This document shows positions 9,330-18,193 of a stretch of 46,985 nt of DNA, piece after piece. The position numbers were made by a program, and so were the translations under genes. Origin of the DNA: an uncultured Fidelibacterota bacterium (GTDB lineage Bacteria > Fidelibacterota > UBA8477 > JABMPR01); the NCBI GenBank assembly GCA_937888365.1, contig CALBFA010000106.1, forward strand, positions 1 through 46,985, read 5' to 3'. Numbering within the stretch: the stretch's first letter is position 1; each line of letters starts with the position of its first letter. The notes under the pieces are model-generated. The model saw nothing but the letters and a program-made list of their open reading frames with translations, searched no databases and had not been told where the DNA came from.

Positions 9330-9671
9330 GGAAACTGAATTTTTTTTGCTTTCAATCTATACTCCAATATCATTAGTAACATGCAATGGCTCGTTTGCTG
9401 GGAAGCACTCACAGTAAATACGAATTAGTTTGCTCATGCCATCATCCATTTATAGAAGTGGTTATTTTTAACTCTTTTGAGCCATTGTGGATATGGAGAG
9501 CATCATTCTTCTCATGAATACCTCTTGAGTATTTGTTTTCATGCAAGCTATTCTTCACTTAAGCTAAATCAAGTCAAATTAATATTGGATGATTTTCAGC
9601 TAAGCGATCCTTTCCTTTATCAACAACAAATTAAGTTGTGCAATAAGTCTAATGTTGAATATAATTAAGGC
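9330..9671. other. Divergent intergenic region between receptor operon and GH20 gene
   Basis: This 342-bp A/T-rich spacer lies between two divergent genes and should hold both promoters. I could not fix promoter boxes with confidence. A 63-codon plus-strand ORF inside it (9477-9668) has no recognisable features. Confidence 0.4.
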
Positions 9672-11279
9672 ATGTTTCGATTATGGAAATTTTTTCAGAA
9701 TAATAGACTACCGAAATGTCAATCAACGTTTCTATTTTTACAAACCTTTTTAATAGGAGTTTTTATCTTAATGGAAACCGCTTGTACACCTCCAAATACT
9801 TCAAATTATCCAATAAACAATATTATTCCGAAACCTGTTTCAAGTGAGTATCAACAAGGGAACTTTCGATTAACAGAACATACCGCCATTTATTTTTCGG
9901 CGAAAAATCAAAACCTAGAGAACGTCGCCAAATATCTCTCAAACTTAATGAAACCTGCAACAGGCTTTGATTTTCCTTATAGGGTGGCTGATGAAAATCA
10001 CACAAAAGGTAATATTTATCTTGATCTCGATGCCAATGATAAAGAGTTGGGCAACGAAGGTTACCTATTAAATATCAATAAAAATGCCGTCCAAATTTCT
10101 GCAAATAACGCCGAAGGTCTTTTCCGAGGCATTCAATCCTTGCGCCAATTACTGCCTGTTGAAATCGAACTCAAAATAAAACAGAAGATTAAATGGGAAA
10201 TCCACGTCGTCTCTATTCGAGATTTTCCTCACTATGCATTTCGCGGAGCCATGTTGGATGTCTCACGGCATTTCTTTCAAATAGAAGACGTCAAACGCTA
10301 TATCGACCTTATTGCACTCTATAAAATGAATATTCTTCACCTTCATTTATCTGACGATCAAGGGTGGCGGATTGAAATTAAATCGTGGCCAAATCTTACG
10401 AAACATGGTGGCAGTACGCAAGTCGGAGGCGAAGGTGGCGGTTTTTATACACAAGACAATTATCGTGAAATTGTACGATATGCGCAAGAACGTTTCATAA
10501 CAATTATTCCAGAAATTGACATCCCCGGTCATACAAATGCAGCCCTCGCATCCTATGCAGAACTTAATTGCGATGGCATAGCACGCGAACTTTATACAGG
10601 AATGAAAGTTGGTTTTTCAACACTTTGCACCGATTCTGCCCTTGTATATCGTTTTGTTGATGACGTCGTGCGAGAGCTATCGGCACTCACACCAGGTCCC
10701 TATTTTCATATTGGCGGTGATGAGTCTCATAGCACCGAAATGAATGATTACATCAACTTTATAAATCGTGTACAAGACATCGTACATTCTCATGGTAAAA
10801 TTATGATTGGGTGGGACGAAATAGCGAATGCTGACATCCGACGACAATCGATTGTTCAATATTGGGCCAAAGATAATAATGCAAAACTCGGTGCTAAAAA
10901 GGGTTCAAAAGTCATCATGTCGCCTTCGAAGCATATTTATTTAGATATCCAATACGACGAAAATACGCCTATCGGTTTGCATTGGCCAGGCTATACCGAA
11001 GTTGATGATGCCTATAGTTGGAACCCCGAAACACTTATCCCAGGAATTGATGATACTCAAATTTTAGGAATTGAAGCGCCACTTTGGACAGAAACTGTCA
11101 AAAATATGGATGATATAGAATATTTAACATTTCCACGCATTCCAGGCGTTGCAGAAATCGGATGGTCTGGGAACAATAATCGTCATTGGGATGAATATAA
11201 AATAAGATTAGCTCAACAGGGTAAACGCTTCGAAGCTATGAATATCAACTTCTATAAATCACCAAAAGTAAATTGGTAA
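9672..11279 (+). CDS. Beta-N-acetylhexosaminidase, glycoside hydrolase family 20
   Basis: 535 residues. After a membrane segment (FLFLQTFLIGVFIL) comes METAC at residues 34-38, a non-canonical lipobox that would anchor the enzyme. The GH20b N-domain (NIIPKPVSSEY...AIYF, NAEGLFRGIQSLRQLLP) precedes a TIM barrel with FRGAMLDVSRHFF, LHLHLSDDQGWRIEIKSWP, PEIDIPGHTNAAL and the catalytic pair Asp350-Glu351 in HIGGDE; WTETVK and PGVAEIGWS follow. It removes terminal GlcNAc/GalNAc from glycans such as chitin oligomers or peptidoglycan fragments. It is divergent from the receptor operon, which fits glycan scavenging by inference. Length is normal for the family. Confidence 0.93.
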   Translation: MFRLWKFFQNNRLPKCQSTFLFLQTFLIGVFILMETACTPPNTSNYPINNIIPKPVSSEYQQGNFRLTEHTAIYFSAKNQNLENVAKYLSNLMKPATGFDFPYRVADENHTKGNIYLDLDANDKELGNEGYLLNINKNAVQISANNAEGLFRGIQSLRQLLPVEIELKIKQKIKWEIHVVSIRDFPHYAFRGAMLDVSRHFFQIEDVKRYIDLIALYKMNILHLHLSDDQGWRIEIKSWPNLTKHGGSTQVGGEGGGFYTQDNYREIVRYAQERFITIIPEIDIPGHTNAALASYAELNCDGIARELYTGMKVGFSTLCTDSALVYRFVDDVVRELSALTPGPYFHIGGDESHSTEMNDYINFINRVQDIVHSHGKIMIGWDEIANADIRRQSIVQYWAKDNNAKLGAKKGSKVIMSPSKHIYLDIQYDENTPIGLHWPGYTEVDDAYSWNPETLIPGIDDTQILGIEAPLWTETVKNMDDIEYLTFPRIPGVAEIGWSGNNNRHWDEYKIRLAQQGKRFEAMNINFYKSPKVNW

Positions 11280-11332
11280 AAAATTGGTCTAAAAAATATA
11301 TTTCGAGTCAGTGTTACATAACGAGACGAATG

Positions 11333-11364
11333 CCCCTTTTGGGAAGGGATAGGGATGGATTTTA
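11333..11364 (+). repeat. Dispersed CCCCTTTWGGGARGGG-type repeat, copy 1
   Basis: A ~32-nt G-rich repeat beginning CCCCTTTTGGGAAGGG and ending GGATGGATTTTA. Related copies lie at 29539-29570 (same strand) and 29653-29707 (inverted). It sits in the 108-bp spacer between the convergent GH20 and hydrolase genes, where it could act in termination. Confidence 0.7.
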
Positions 11365-11387
11365 GGACTAGTTGATTAGGATTATCC

Positions 11388-12263
11388 CTAATTTTTATAG
11401 TCTAGAGCGCTGGAAAGAAACGTTTCAACTTTTGTCCAAAAGCCAGGTTCATGGTGGCAATTGGAATGGGCTTTACCTTCAATTTCCCAAAACTCGGCTT
11501 GATTAGGTTTAGCCGCCTGAAATAAGCGCTCCCCTTGAGAATAGGGTACGACAATATCATCTACGCCATGAATAATTAAAAATTTAGCTTTAGATTTTGA
11601 AATATTGTGAACAGGTGCAAAATCGTCAAAAGGCATCCCAATTTTATATTGAATAAATTTGAGCAAGAGCCAAACAACGGGAATTTTTGGGAGTCGTTTT
11701 TTGGCAAATTCATATTCCATAACATCACGTGCATGTGCAGGTGCACCTACCGTTACAACTGCCTCAATTCGAGAATCCAATGATGCGGCATAGATTGATC
11801 CTGCTCCACCAATGGATAACCCAACAAGTCCTATTTTCGTTCCTTGCTGACACTTTGTCATGACAAAATTCACCGCTTGCTTGATATCTTGTCCAAACTT
11901 TAACATTGACGAAAAGCCATCTTCATCACTGGAGCCATGATGTCGCGCATCAAACGCTAACAAATTATAATTAAAGGGATGTAAATGTTGAATATAGCGT
12001 AACATACGTCCGACATTACGACTCCATCCATGAACTAAAATCAATGTCGGAGTTATTTCAGAATTCTGCGCTGAAGGAATCCACCAACCATAAAGAGAGC
12101 GATTGTTAAGTGTTGGGAAACGTACTTCCTCAAAAGGAATATTAAATTTCTCAGGCGTCTCAGCATGAGGTGTAAGCTTTATCTGAAAAAATTTAGCGGC
12201 AATAAATCGAACAATCCAGAAAAGAGAAATAATAAGAAGTGTGGTCCAAAAAAATGTCATCAT
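11388..12263 (-). CDS. Membrane-anchored alpha/beta hydrolase
   Basis: 291 residues with one N-terminal membrane segment (residues ~3-24). The alpha/beta hydrolase fold follows: the HGW oxyanion region (about residue 78), nucleophile Ser150 in GLSIGG, the acid Asp in IHGVDDIVVP and the base His in GKAHSNC. AFDARHHGSSD resembles dienelactone hydrolase/BEM46-type serine hydrolases. The substrate cannot be predicted. It is convergent with the GH20 gene and apparently monocistronic. Confidence 0.8.
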   Translation of the reverse strand: MMTFFWTTLLIISLFWIVRFIAAKFFQIKLTPHAETPEKFNIPFEEVRFPTLNNRSLYGWWIPSAQNSEITPTLILVHGWSRNVGRMLRYIQHLHPFNYNLLAFDARHHGSSDEDGFSSMLKFGQDIKQAVNFVMTKCQQGTKIGLVGLSIGGAGSIYAASLDSRIEAVVTVGAPAHARDVMEYEFAKKRLPKIPVVWLLLKFIQYKIGMPFDDFAPVHNISKSKAKFLIIHGVDDIVVPYSQGERLFQAAKPNQAEFWEIEGKAHSNCHHEPGFWTKVETFLSSALDYKN

Positions 12264-12360
12264 ACGCCAGCAATGTATTTATGAAGGTACAAAATCCGAG
12301 ACGATTTAATTTTTTTAATTGATGTCCTTAAGTAAGAAAATTTTTCACTCGCAAAAATTA

Positions 12361-13251
12361 TCATTGGTCTTTATCTTCCTCTAAATCAAACTTAGATTTG
12401 GGAGGATTCTGGGGTTCAATTTCTATTTTAATGTCTCCGAGTTGAGAGGACTGACATTGTATTTTATCACCGCATTTTCCACTCAATTTTAAATGAGGGG
12501 CAATCGAACCAGTGCTCAAGACATCACCTGAATTCAAAGATAAATACTCTCCTGAAAATTTAATCATTTTCTTAAACGTCTCACGCGGATTTGAAACCAC
12601 GATTTTGGGAAGTTCATTTTCATTGATAGCAATTGAGATTTCAATGCCACTTGCATTATCGACATAAAGAAACGGGCCAATACTTGTTGCAAAATCGTAG
12701 GATTTAGGGGAAGCTAAATTATGGGAATCATACCAGTTCAAAACGTAAGAAATCCCCGCAATTTCCGCCTTGTCGTCCCTTTTGGTGATAAAACAAACAA
12801 GCTCGATTTCGGCACTTAAATCATTCACATAATGGGGCTTTCTTATATTCTCACAATATCCCATTAGGCTTGTGGGGTTGGTGTAATAAAAATTCAGATC
12901 ATCTTTATCAATGTTCTCCATACCCGAAAATATTCGAAAAGTTGGGGGCTGCGGTAAAGGGGGGAAAATATGTACATCATCAAGATGAAAGGTCGCTTGT
13001 TTCCCTTCAATCGTGATGGCATTTAAGGGGATTATTTGAAGATTTCCTTCAATTTTCTCTAATATTTTGATTGATGTCGTCCAATTTTTGAGAAGCAATT
13101 CCATTGATGTCGGTAAATCGATGAAATCGATGATTACCGCTTCTTTGCTCAACCAGATGGAAATTCGTAAGACATCAACGACCCGATTTTTTAAATACAG
13201 TCCTAATCGAGGTTCCATTGATTGATCTAAGGCGTAAGATAGGAGCTTCAT
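12361..13251 (-). CDS. Fumarylacetoacetate hydrolase (FAH) family protein
   Basis: 296 residues from the ATG at 13251, whose ATGA overlaps the stop of the PadR gene; this beats the longer in-frame start at 13290. The first ~95 residues match the variable N-domain of FAH-family hydrolases. The catalytic domain shows SAEIELVCFI (the E-x-E metal ligands), a degenerate YVLNWYDSHN (usually NDxSxRD) and SYDFATSIGPFL, a family hallmark. The C-terminus has LNSGDVLSTGS and KCGDKIQCQ. Such enzymes cleave or decarboxylate 2-oxo or 1,3-dicarbonyl acids. Translational coupling to PadR suggests an inducible aromatic or keto-acid function, by inference. Confidence 0.75.
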   Translation of the reverse strand: MKLLSYALDQSMEPRLGLYLKNRVVDVLRISIWLSKEAVIIDFIDLPTSMELLLKNWTTSIKILEKIEGNLQIIPLNAITIEGKQATFHLDDVHIFPPLPQPPTFRIFSGMENIDKDDLNFYYTNPTSLMGYCENIRKPHYVNDLSAEIELVCFITKRDDKAEIAGISYVLNWYDSHNLASPKSYDFATSIGPFLYVDNASGIEISIAINENELPKIVVSNPRETFKKMIKFSGEYLSLNSGDVLSTGSIAPHLKLSGKCGDKIQCQSSQLGDIKIEIEPQNPPKSKFDLEEDKDQ

Positions 13252-13799
13252 AATGTTCTTTCCAGCATTGCATTGGCTTGTTCTATCCATCTAAGCTGCG
13301 CCTCTGCTATATATATTTCATGATCAATTGCCAACACCCAGTTTCGTTGAATTTTTGAATTTAATGATGACTGTCGATACTTGCGAGCTTTTGCTTGAAG
13401 GTCCTCTACATGTTTTAAAATAAGTTCTTTATAGTGTTGAATGCGATTCAGAATTATTGTATCGTCAATTCCCATTGAAAAAAAGAGCTTAAGCAAAAGT
13501 TCGTTCCTCACAAGAGGCATTTCGTAATCAATTTCGTTCAACCATATTCTTAGAAGTTTTTTGCCTTCTTCGGTAATAGAATATGTCTTTTGAATTTGTT
13601 TCGATTTAGTTTTAGAAACGTTTACGGTTGCCAACTTTTGTTTTACTAACTCCTTTAAATTCGGATAGAGTTGCCCGAAACTTTCATTCCAAAAAGTACT
13701 CATTGAAACATCAATATATTTTTTAATATCATATCCCGTGCTGGATTTTTGAGCCAGAATCCCGAGCAAAACAAACTGGGTTTTATTTTTTCGCTTCAT
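13248..13799 (-). CDS. PadR-family transcriptional regulator
   Basis: 183 residues. The N-terminal winged helix (FVLLGILAQKSSTGYDIKKYI, GQLYPNLKELVKQKLATV, YSITEEGKKLL) is typical of PadR. A C-terminal helical Vir_act_alpha_C-type domain (residues ~90-180) mediates dimerisation. It overlaps the following FAH gene by 4 bp and is divergent from the SDR gene at 14005, so it may control either or both. Confidence 0.88.
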   Translation of the reverse strand: MKRKNKTQFVLLGILAQKSSTGYDIKKYIDVSMSTFWNESFGQLYPNLKELVKQKLATVNVSKTKSKQIQKTYSITEEGKKLLRIWLNEIDYEMPLVRNELLLKLFFSMGIDDTIILNRIQHYKELILKHVEDLQAKARKYRQSSLNSKIQRNWVLAIDHEIYIAEAQLRWIEQANAMLERTL

Positions 13800-13927
13800 A
13801 TCTGCAAGCTATACAGATTGTTTGAAATGTAAAGAAAATTGTATTCGATGCGATTCAATGAAACATGAAACTTGAGAACGAGAAATATTAAAAGATTTTA
13901 TTTTGAAAAACATGCAGTACTTCCATG

Positions 13928-13947
13928 ATGAGCTAAGCGTTGCTCAT
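13928..13947. promoter_or_regulatory. Candidate operator: ATGAGC-N8-GCTCAT dyad
   Basis: An exact 6-bp inverted repeat with an 8-bp spacer lies in the 205-bp region between padR and the divergent SDR, 57 bp before the SDR start. PadR proteins bind dyads of about this size, so it is a plausible but untested operator. I see nothing else clear between 13800 and 14004. Confidence 0.35.
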
Positions 13948-14004
13948 GGGGATTCCAAGTTTATATTGATTCAAAATGATGATCATAATTGAAAGGATTT
14001 ATAC

Positions 14005-14790
14005 ATGGCAAAAAAGTGGGCATTAGTATTAGGAGCCTCGAGTGGATTTGGCGGTGCAGTGAGCATCAAATTTGCCAAAGAAGGATATAATATTTTCGGC
14101 GTACATCTTGACCGGAAGCAAACCATGCCCATCGTAAATGAAACGATTGCAGCAATTGAATCTCATGGCGCAAAGGCTGTATATTTTAATATCAATGCCG
14201 CCGATGAAGCTTTACGCGGCGAAGCCCTCGAAAAAATGAAGCAAGAAATGGGCGAAGGTGATGAGATTCAAATGGTTTTGCATTCCTTAGCTTTTGGAGC
14301 GCTTGTCCCCTTAGTTTATGATGCTGAAAATGACAAACGCATGTCAGAAAAGCAATTAACCATGACACTTGACGTAATGGCAAATGCAATAATTTTTTGG
14401 GTTCAGGCTTTAATGGGAAAAGACATGCTGCACAGAGGTGCTCATATTTTTACAATGACAAGTGCTGGCGGACACCGAGCATGGCCCAATTATGGTGCCG
14501 TTAGTGGTGCAAAAGCCGCATCCGAAGCTTACATACGTCAACTCGCTTTAGAGTTGGCTCCATTGGGAATCGCCGCAAATGCCATCCAGGCAGGCGTAAC
14601 AGATACAGCAGCATTGAGAAAAATCCCAGGCAGCGACAAAATGATTGATATGGCGCTCTCCCTAAATCCCGGGAATCGATTAACAAGTCCCGAAGATGTG
14701 GCCGATATTATGTATTCTATCGCCCAAGGGACAACCTGGGTTACGGGTAATGTTATTCGAGCAGACGGTGGCGAAGATATTGTTGGCTAG
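14005..14790 (+). CDS. SDR enoyl-ACP-reductase-like protein (FabL/FabI-type motif)
   Basis: 261 residues, Rossmann fold with GASSGFG (residues 10-16) and a C-terminal GNVIRADGGEDIVG. The catalytic spacing is Tyr163-x6-Lys170 (YGAVSGAK), the enoyl-ACP-reductase pattern, rather than the Y-x3-K of ordinary SDRs. HSLAFG also matches the HSxAFA stretch of FabI/FabL. It probably reduces trans-2-enoyl-ACP in fatty-acid elongation. GGATTT-type ribosome binding lies just upstream (AAAGGATTTATAC then ATG). It is divergent from PadR and ends at a good terminator. A non-fatty-acid SDR remains possible. Confidence 0.75.
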   Translation: MAKKWALVLGASSGFGGAVSIKFAKEGYNIFGVHLDRKQTMPIVNETIAAIESHGAKAVYFNINAADEALRGEALEKMKQEMGEGDEIQMVLHSLAFGALVPLVYDAENDKRMSEKQLTMTLDVMANAIIFWVQALMGKDMLHRGAHIFTMTSAGGHRAWPNYGAVSGAKAASEAYIRQLALELAPLGIAANAIQAGVTDTAALRKIPGSDKMIDMALSLNPGNRLTSPEDVADIMYSIAQGTTWVTGNVIRADGGEDIVG

Positions 14791-14814
14791 ATAACTTTTT
14801 CAAACTTCAATTTT

Positions 14815-14840
14815 AAAAGCCGTCCTTTTGGATGGCTTTT
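14815..14840. terminator. Rho-independent terminator between convergent genes
   Basis: AAAAGCCGTCC, a TTTT loop, then GGATGGCTTTT: an 11-bp stem with one G-T pair, followed by T residues. It lies between the stops of the SDR (+) and the symporter (-) and should work in both directions. Confidence 0.9.
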
Positions 14841-14846
14841 TTGTGC

Positions 14847-16247
14847 CTATTTTTTCAAATATTTGATAAGTTTATCAACGATTAATACCGTTAAAATATT
14901 AACAATAACTGACACGGCAATAAACCATGTCCATGCGAGTCCTTGTGTTTTCAGGAAAAATACAATCGCGATTGACGCAATTAATCCCGAGATAATGCTA
15001 ATATGAGAAAATCTAATATTGAATTTGGTTAATAGAAAGAGTCCTAGCAATCCACCATAGGTAAAAGATGCGATTTGCAAGCCAATGATGACAATCGCTG
15101 ATTCGCCTTCTACGAAAAGCAGTGCAATACCTATTAATAAAGTCGCCCATCCCAAACTGATCCAACGGGATAATTGTATCGACGCTTTTCCGCCCATCCA
15201 GTCAATAACCGTTGATGATGCCAAACTATTGATGGATGAACTCAGCGTTGACATAGCCGCCGAGAGTACGCCTGCTAGTAAGATTCCTCGAATGCCTGTT
15301 GGCAAATATTCAATAATAAACTTTGAGAATTCCCGATCTTTCGTAATTTCAATTCCATTATAAAAACCATAAAGCATGGTGCCAGCAAGCATAAAAATGC
15401 CGAATTGGAAGAACACAAAAAAGCCACTACCAACCATTGCTTTTCGCGCTGATTTTAAGCTTGAAGTACTTAATACGCGTTGCACCATCATGTAATCCAC
15501 ACCATGACTCGCAAAGGAGAGTAACATTCCTCCTATCAATGCAGAAAGGAATGCGTAGGGATTCGAGAAGAGGTTCCAATCCCAATTGAGAATCATTGTC
15601 TTTTCAGAGCTTAGCGCCATTTTAATATGTTCTATTTCGACGGGTCCAGAGAGGTACCATGTAAATCCAATGACAATAATTCCGCCAGCGAGATAAAGCC
15701 CGAATTGTAAGGCATCAATCCAAATAATTGTACGAATGCCACCAGAGAGACTATACACCAATGTTACGAGACCAATTAATAAAATTGCAGCCCAAAGTGG
15801 CCAGCCTGTCAAGACTTGCACAATAACGCCTGTAGCTAAAAAGCGAACGCCATCCGCCAAAATGCGTGTGATTAAAAATACACCTGATGCTGTTTTTTGG
15901 ACATCTTTGCCAAAATGTGAACCAATTATTTCGTAGATGGAACTGACGCCTTCTTTGAAATAAATCGGCAAAAGAATCCATGAAACAAGGACGCGGCCTA
16001 AAATATATCCCATTGCTAATTGTAAAAATGTCCAATCACCGCGATAGGCAATCCCCGGTACGGAAATAAATGTTAGTACGGATGTTTCCGTTGCAACGAT
16101 TGATAGCATCGCCACAAACCATGGTAGATTTCGTCCGCCCAAGAAATAATCGTTCGTCGATTTATTTTGTTTGCCGCTTAAAATGCCGTATATCAGCAAT
16201 CCTGAGATAAATCCAACGATGACTAAAATATCTAATACAGATAGCAT
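14847..16247 (-). CDS. Sodium:solute symporter (SSS family)
   Basis: 466 residues, ~12-13 hydrophobic segments. GGRNLPWFVAMLSIVATETS, FLITRILADGVRFLATG, YSLSGGIRTIIWIDALQFGLY and SSINSLASSTVID are characteristic of the SSS family (sialic-acid, proline and multivitamin transporters). It carries out sodium-coupled uptake across the inner membrane; the substrate is not predictable. The start codon overlaps the aroQ stop (TAATG), so it is translationally coupled to aroQ, an odd pairing that may simply reflect compaction. Confidence 0.9.
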   Translation of the reverse strand: MLSVLDILVIVGFISGLLIYGILSGKQNKSTNDYFLGGRNLPWFVAMLSIVATETSVLTFISVPGIAYRGDWTFLQLAMGYILGRVLVSWILLPIYFKEGVSSIYEIIGSHFGKDVQKTASGVFLITRILADGVRFLATGVIVQVLTGWPLWAAILLIGLVTLVYSLSGGIRTIIWIDALQFGLYLAGGIIVIGFTWYLSGPVEIEHIKMALSSEKTMILNWDWNLFSNPYAFLSALIGGMLLSFASHGVDYMMVQRVLSTSSLKSARKAMVGSGFFVFFQFGIFMLAGTMLYGFYNGIEITKDREFSKFIIEYLPTGIRGILLAGVLSAAMSTLSSSINSLASSTVIDWMGGKASIQLSRWISLGWATLLIGIALLFVEGESAIVIIGLQIASFTYGGLLGLFLLTKFNIRFSHISIISGLIASIAIVFFLKTQGLAWTWFIAVSVIVNILTVLIVDKLIKYLKK

Positions 16248-16708
16248 TATTCACTCTTTTCAAAATATTGGTTTAAAAAATCGATGGCCTCTATATAGGA
16301 ATCTACTTTCTTTCCGTAAAATTGCGCGACGCAAACGTCGCCCGTTAGGGAAATATTTCGGAACGGCTCTCTTTCATAAATATTGGAAAGATGCACTTCA
16401 ACGACAGGCGTTCTTATGGCGTCAATGGCGTCTCGTATAGAAATGCTCGTATGTGTATATCCACCAGGATTCAATATAAAAGCAGATGTCCACTTGCGGC
16501 GCCGATGCAATAAATCGATGATGCGCCCCTCATGATTCGTTTGTACAATTTTGAGTTCAATGCCAAGTGTGCGTGCGTGTTTTTTAAGTTGAGTATTTAG
16601 TTTACTCAACGTTAGATTGCCGTATTCTTTAGGGTCGCGACTCCCCAATAGATTCATGTTTGGACCATGAATAATAAGTATTCGTTTTACCATTTTTTGA
16701 TTTGTCAT
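16247..16708 (-). CDS. aroQ: Type II 3-dehydroquinate dehydratase
   Basis: 153 residues, normal for the type II enzyme. HGPNMNLLGSRDPKEYG carries the catalytic Tyr29; TNHEG, NPGGYTHTS and the substrate-binding HLSNIYEREPFR (His106, Arg113) are all present. It dehydrates 3-dehydroquinate to 3-dehydroshikimate in aromatic amino-acid synthesis. An alternative ATG at 16693 is equally possible. It overlaps the symporter by one base. Confidence 0.93.
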   Translation of the reverse strand: MTNQKMVKRILIIHGPNMNLLGSRDPKEYGNLTLSKLNTQLKKHARTLGIELKIVQTNHEGRIIDLLHRRRKWTSAFILNPGGYTHTSISIRDAIDAIRTPVVEVHLSNIYEREPFRNISLTGDVCVAQFYGKKVDSYIEAIDFLNQYFEKSE

Positions 16709-16786
16709 GGGGACAAATTCTCAATTCCCTAGCGCTAAACAAGCTAAAAATGGCACTCACTGTTTCCAATTGTATGATGTGTTTTG

Positions 16787-17422
16787 CTAAGCGACACTGT
16801 CCCAGATTGTAATAAGCCCTTTAGTCGTAACTTTTTTTTGAAGTAGTTTTAATTCTGCTTGTTCTAACAATTGAGGAATACCACCGTGCTTCATGTAGGA
16901 TCGAAATCCTTGATAATGATTCCATCCTGCCATAAACTCAACAATATGGACGCCCCATTTTTTCGTAAAAGGGTTGAGGGGAAATGACCAGTCTATCAAA
17001 ATAACGCGATGCGCGACTCGTTTCATTTCTTTAATAACCTTGAGACGGTGCTCAAAAGGCATTTCGTGAATCACGAGTGTCGAAATGGCGACATCAAACG
17101 ATTTATCATGAATCTTGTCCAGTTTCGTCGCGTCTAGTCTCACAAAATTTAAATGGTCAAATCCGAGTTTCTCTTTCTCGCGAAGTGCCGTCTCGATCAT
17201 CACTTCTGACAATTCTATACAGAGTCCCTCTTTAATCTTATGTCCCATATTAAATAATTGATCGCCTGTTCCGCAACCAATCTCTATAATTTTCGACCCA
17301 TTTGGCACCAAACGCGTAATGGCGTCGCGGACATGTTTTAACGAGGGATCGATAAAGGTTCTGTAAATTTTACCGTCATAATAATGATTTTTTTCTTCAG
17401 GAATTTGTGACGCAGATGACAT
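16787..17422 (-). CDS. Class I SAM-dependent methyltransferase
   Basis: 211 residues from the ATG at 17422, preceded by GGAAAGAGG; a longer frame to 17470 adds 16 residues of doubtful value. SAM-binding motif I is IIEIGCGTGDQLF, followed by CIELSEVMIETA, VRLDATKL and DVAISTLVIHEMP. It is related to UbiE/COQ5-like methyltransferases; the substrate is unknown. Confidence 0.82.
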   Translation of the reverse strand: MSSASQIPEEKNHYYDGKIYRTFIDPSLKHVRDAITRLVPNGSKIIEIGCGTGDQLFNMGHKIKEGLCIELSEVMIETALREKEKLGFDHLNFVRLDATKLDKIHDKSFDVAISTLVIHEMPFEHRLKVIKEMKRVAHRVILIDWSFPLNPFTKKWGVHIVEFMAGWNHYQGFRSYMKHGGIPQLLEQAELKLLQKKVTTKGLITIWDSVA

Positions 17423-17527
17423 TATTTTGGCCTCTTTCCTTGAGGATATTATGTTCACAAAATGTGCCAAAACAAGCTGTTAAGCCATCAAACGAAAATT
17501 GATGCTATTTAGATGAGTGTTATTTAT

Positions 17528-18154
17528 TTAATGAAGAATGTGTGTTAAATCTTTTGTGTCGATGATATCAGTCGCGGCTTTTTTTAAGACATCTTTCGCA
17601 CAAAACGCAACGCGTGTATCGGCGTGTGCAAACATTGATAAATCGTTCGCGCCATCGCCTACAACCATGGTTTCAGTGCGTGAAATATTAAGAAGCGATT
17701 GCATACGCAAAAGCATGTCACCTTTGGAATCATTGAACATCATATCGCCGCCAACTTGACCCGTGAGAAAGCCATCTTTAACATGTAAATGATTCGCAAA
17801 ATCCGCATCAAAACCCAATTTTATTTTGGCAATTTCTGTCGCAATTCGAAAACCGCCACTGAAGCACAAAACTTTCGCGCCACGTTTTTTTAGCTCCGCA
17901 ATCGTTTCCCGCGCACCTGGCATGTAAGTGAGATTTTCCATAATATCCAAAACTTTGGGATAAGACATGCCTTTTAAAAGAGAAACACGACGTGTCAGGC
18001 TTTCAAAAAAGTCTAACTCTCCCGCCATGGTAAGATGCGTGATACGGGAAATTTCATCACCAATACCATAGGATTTTGCCAAAATATCGATGGTTTCGCC
18101 ATCCATTAATGTGGAGTCAAAATCAAAAACGCAGAGTTTAATAGTTGGTTTCAT
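17528..18154 (-). CDS. serB: Phosphoserine phosphatase
   Basis: 208 residues. HAD motif I VFDFDST (Asp11, Asp13), a substrate-capping segment with GMSYPKVLDIMENLTYMPGA, motif II CFSGGFRIATE, motif III Lys in NDSKGDML and motif IV VVGDGANDLSMF. This order and length match SerB, which hydrolyses O-phosphoserine to serine. It stands alone between the methyltransferase and gcdH. Confidence 0.9.
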   Translation of the reverse strand: MKPTIKLCVFDFDSTLMDGETIDILAKSYGIGDEISRITHLTMAGELDFFESLTRRVSLLKGMSYPKVLDIMENLTYMPGARETIAELKKRGAKVLCFSGGFRIATEIAKIKLGFDADFANHLHVKDGFLTGQVGGDMMFNDSKGDMLLRMQSLLNISRTETMVVGDGANDLSMFAHADTRVAFCAKDVLKKAATDIIDTKDLTHILH

Positions 18155-18193
18155 GAGGTCATTTCAATTACAAATATTCTACACTTAAAGCCA

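Noticed and set aside
9477-9668. 63-codon plus-strand ORF before the GH20 gene
   Set aside because: Composition looks non-coding (many Ser/His/Tyr, no motif) and it lies in a divergent promoter region.
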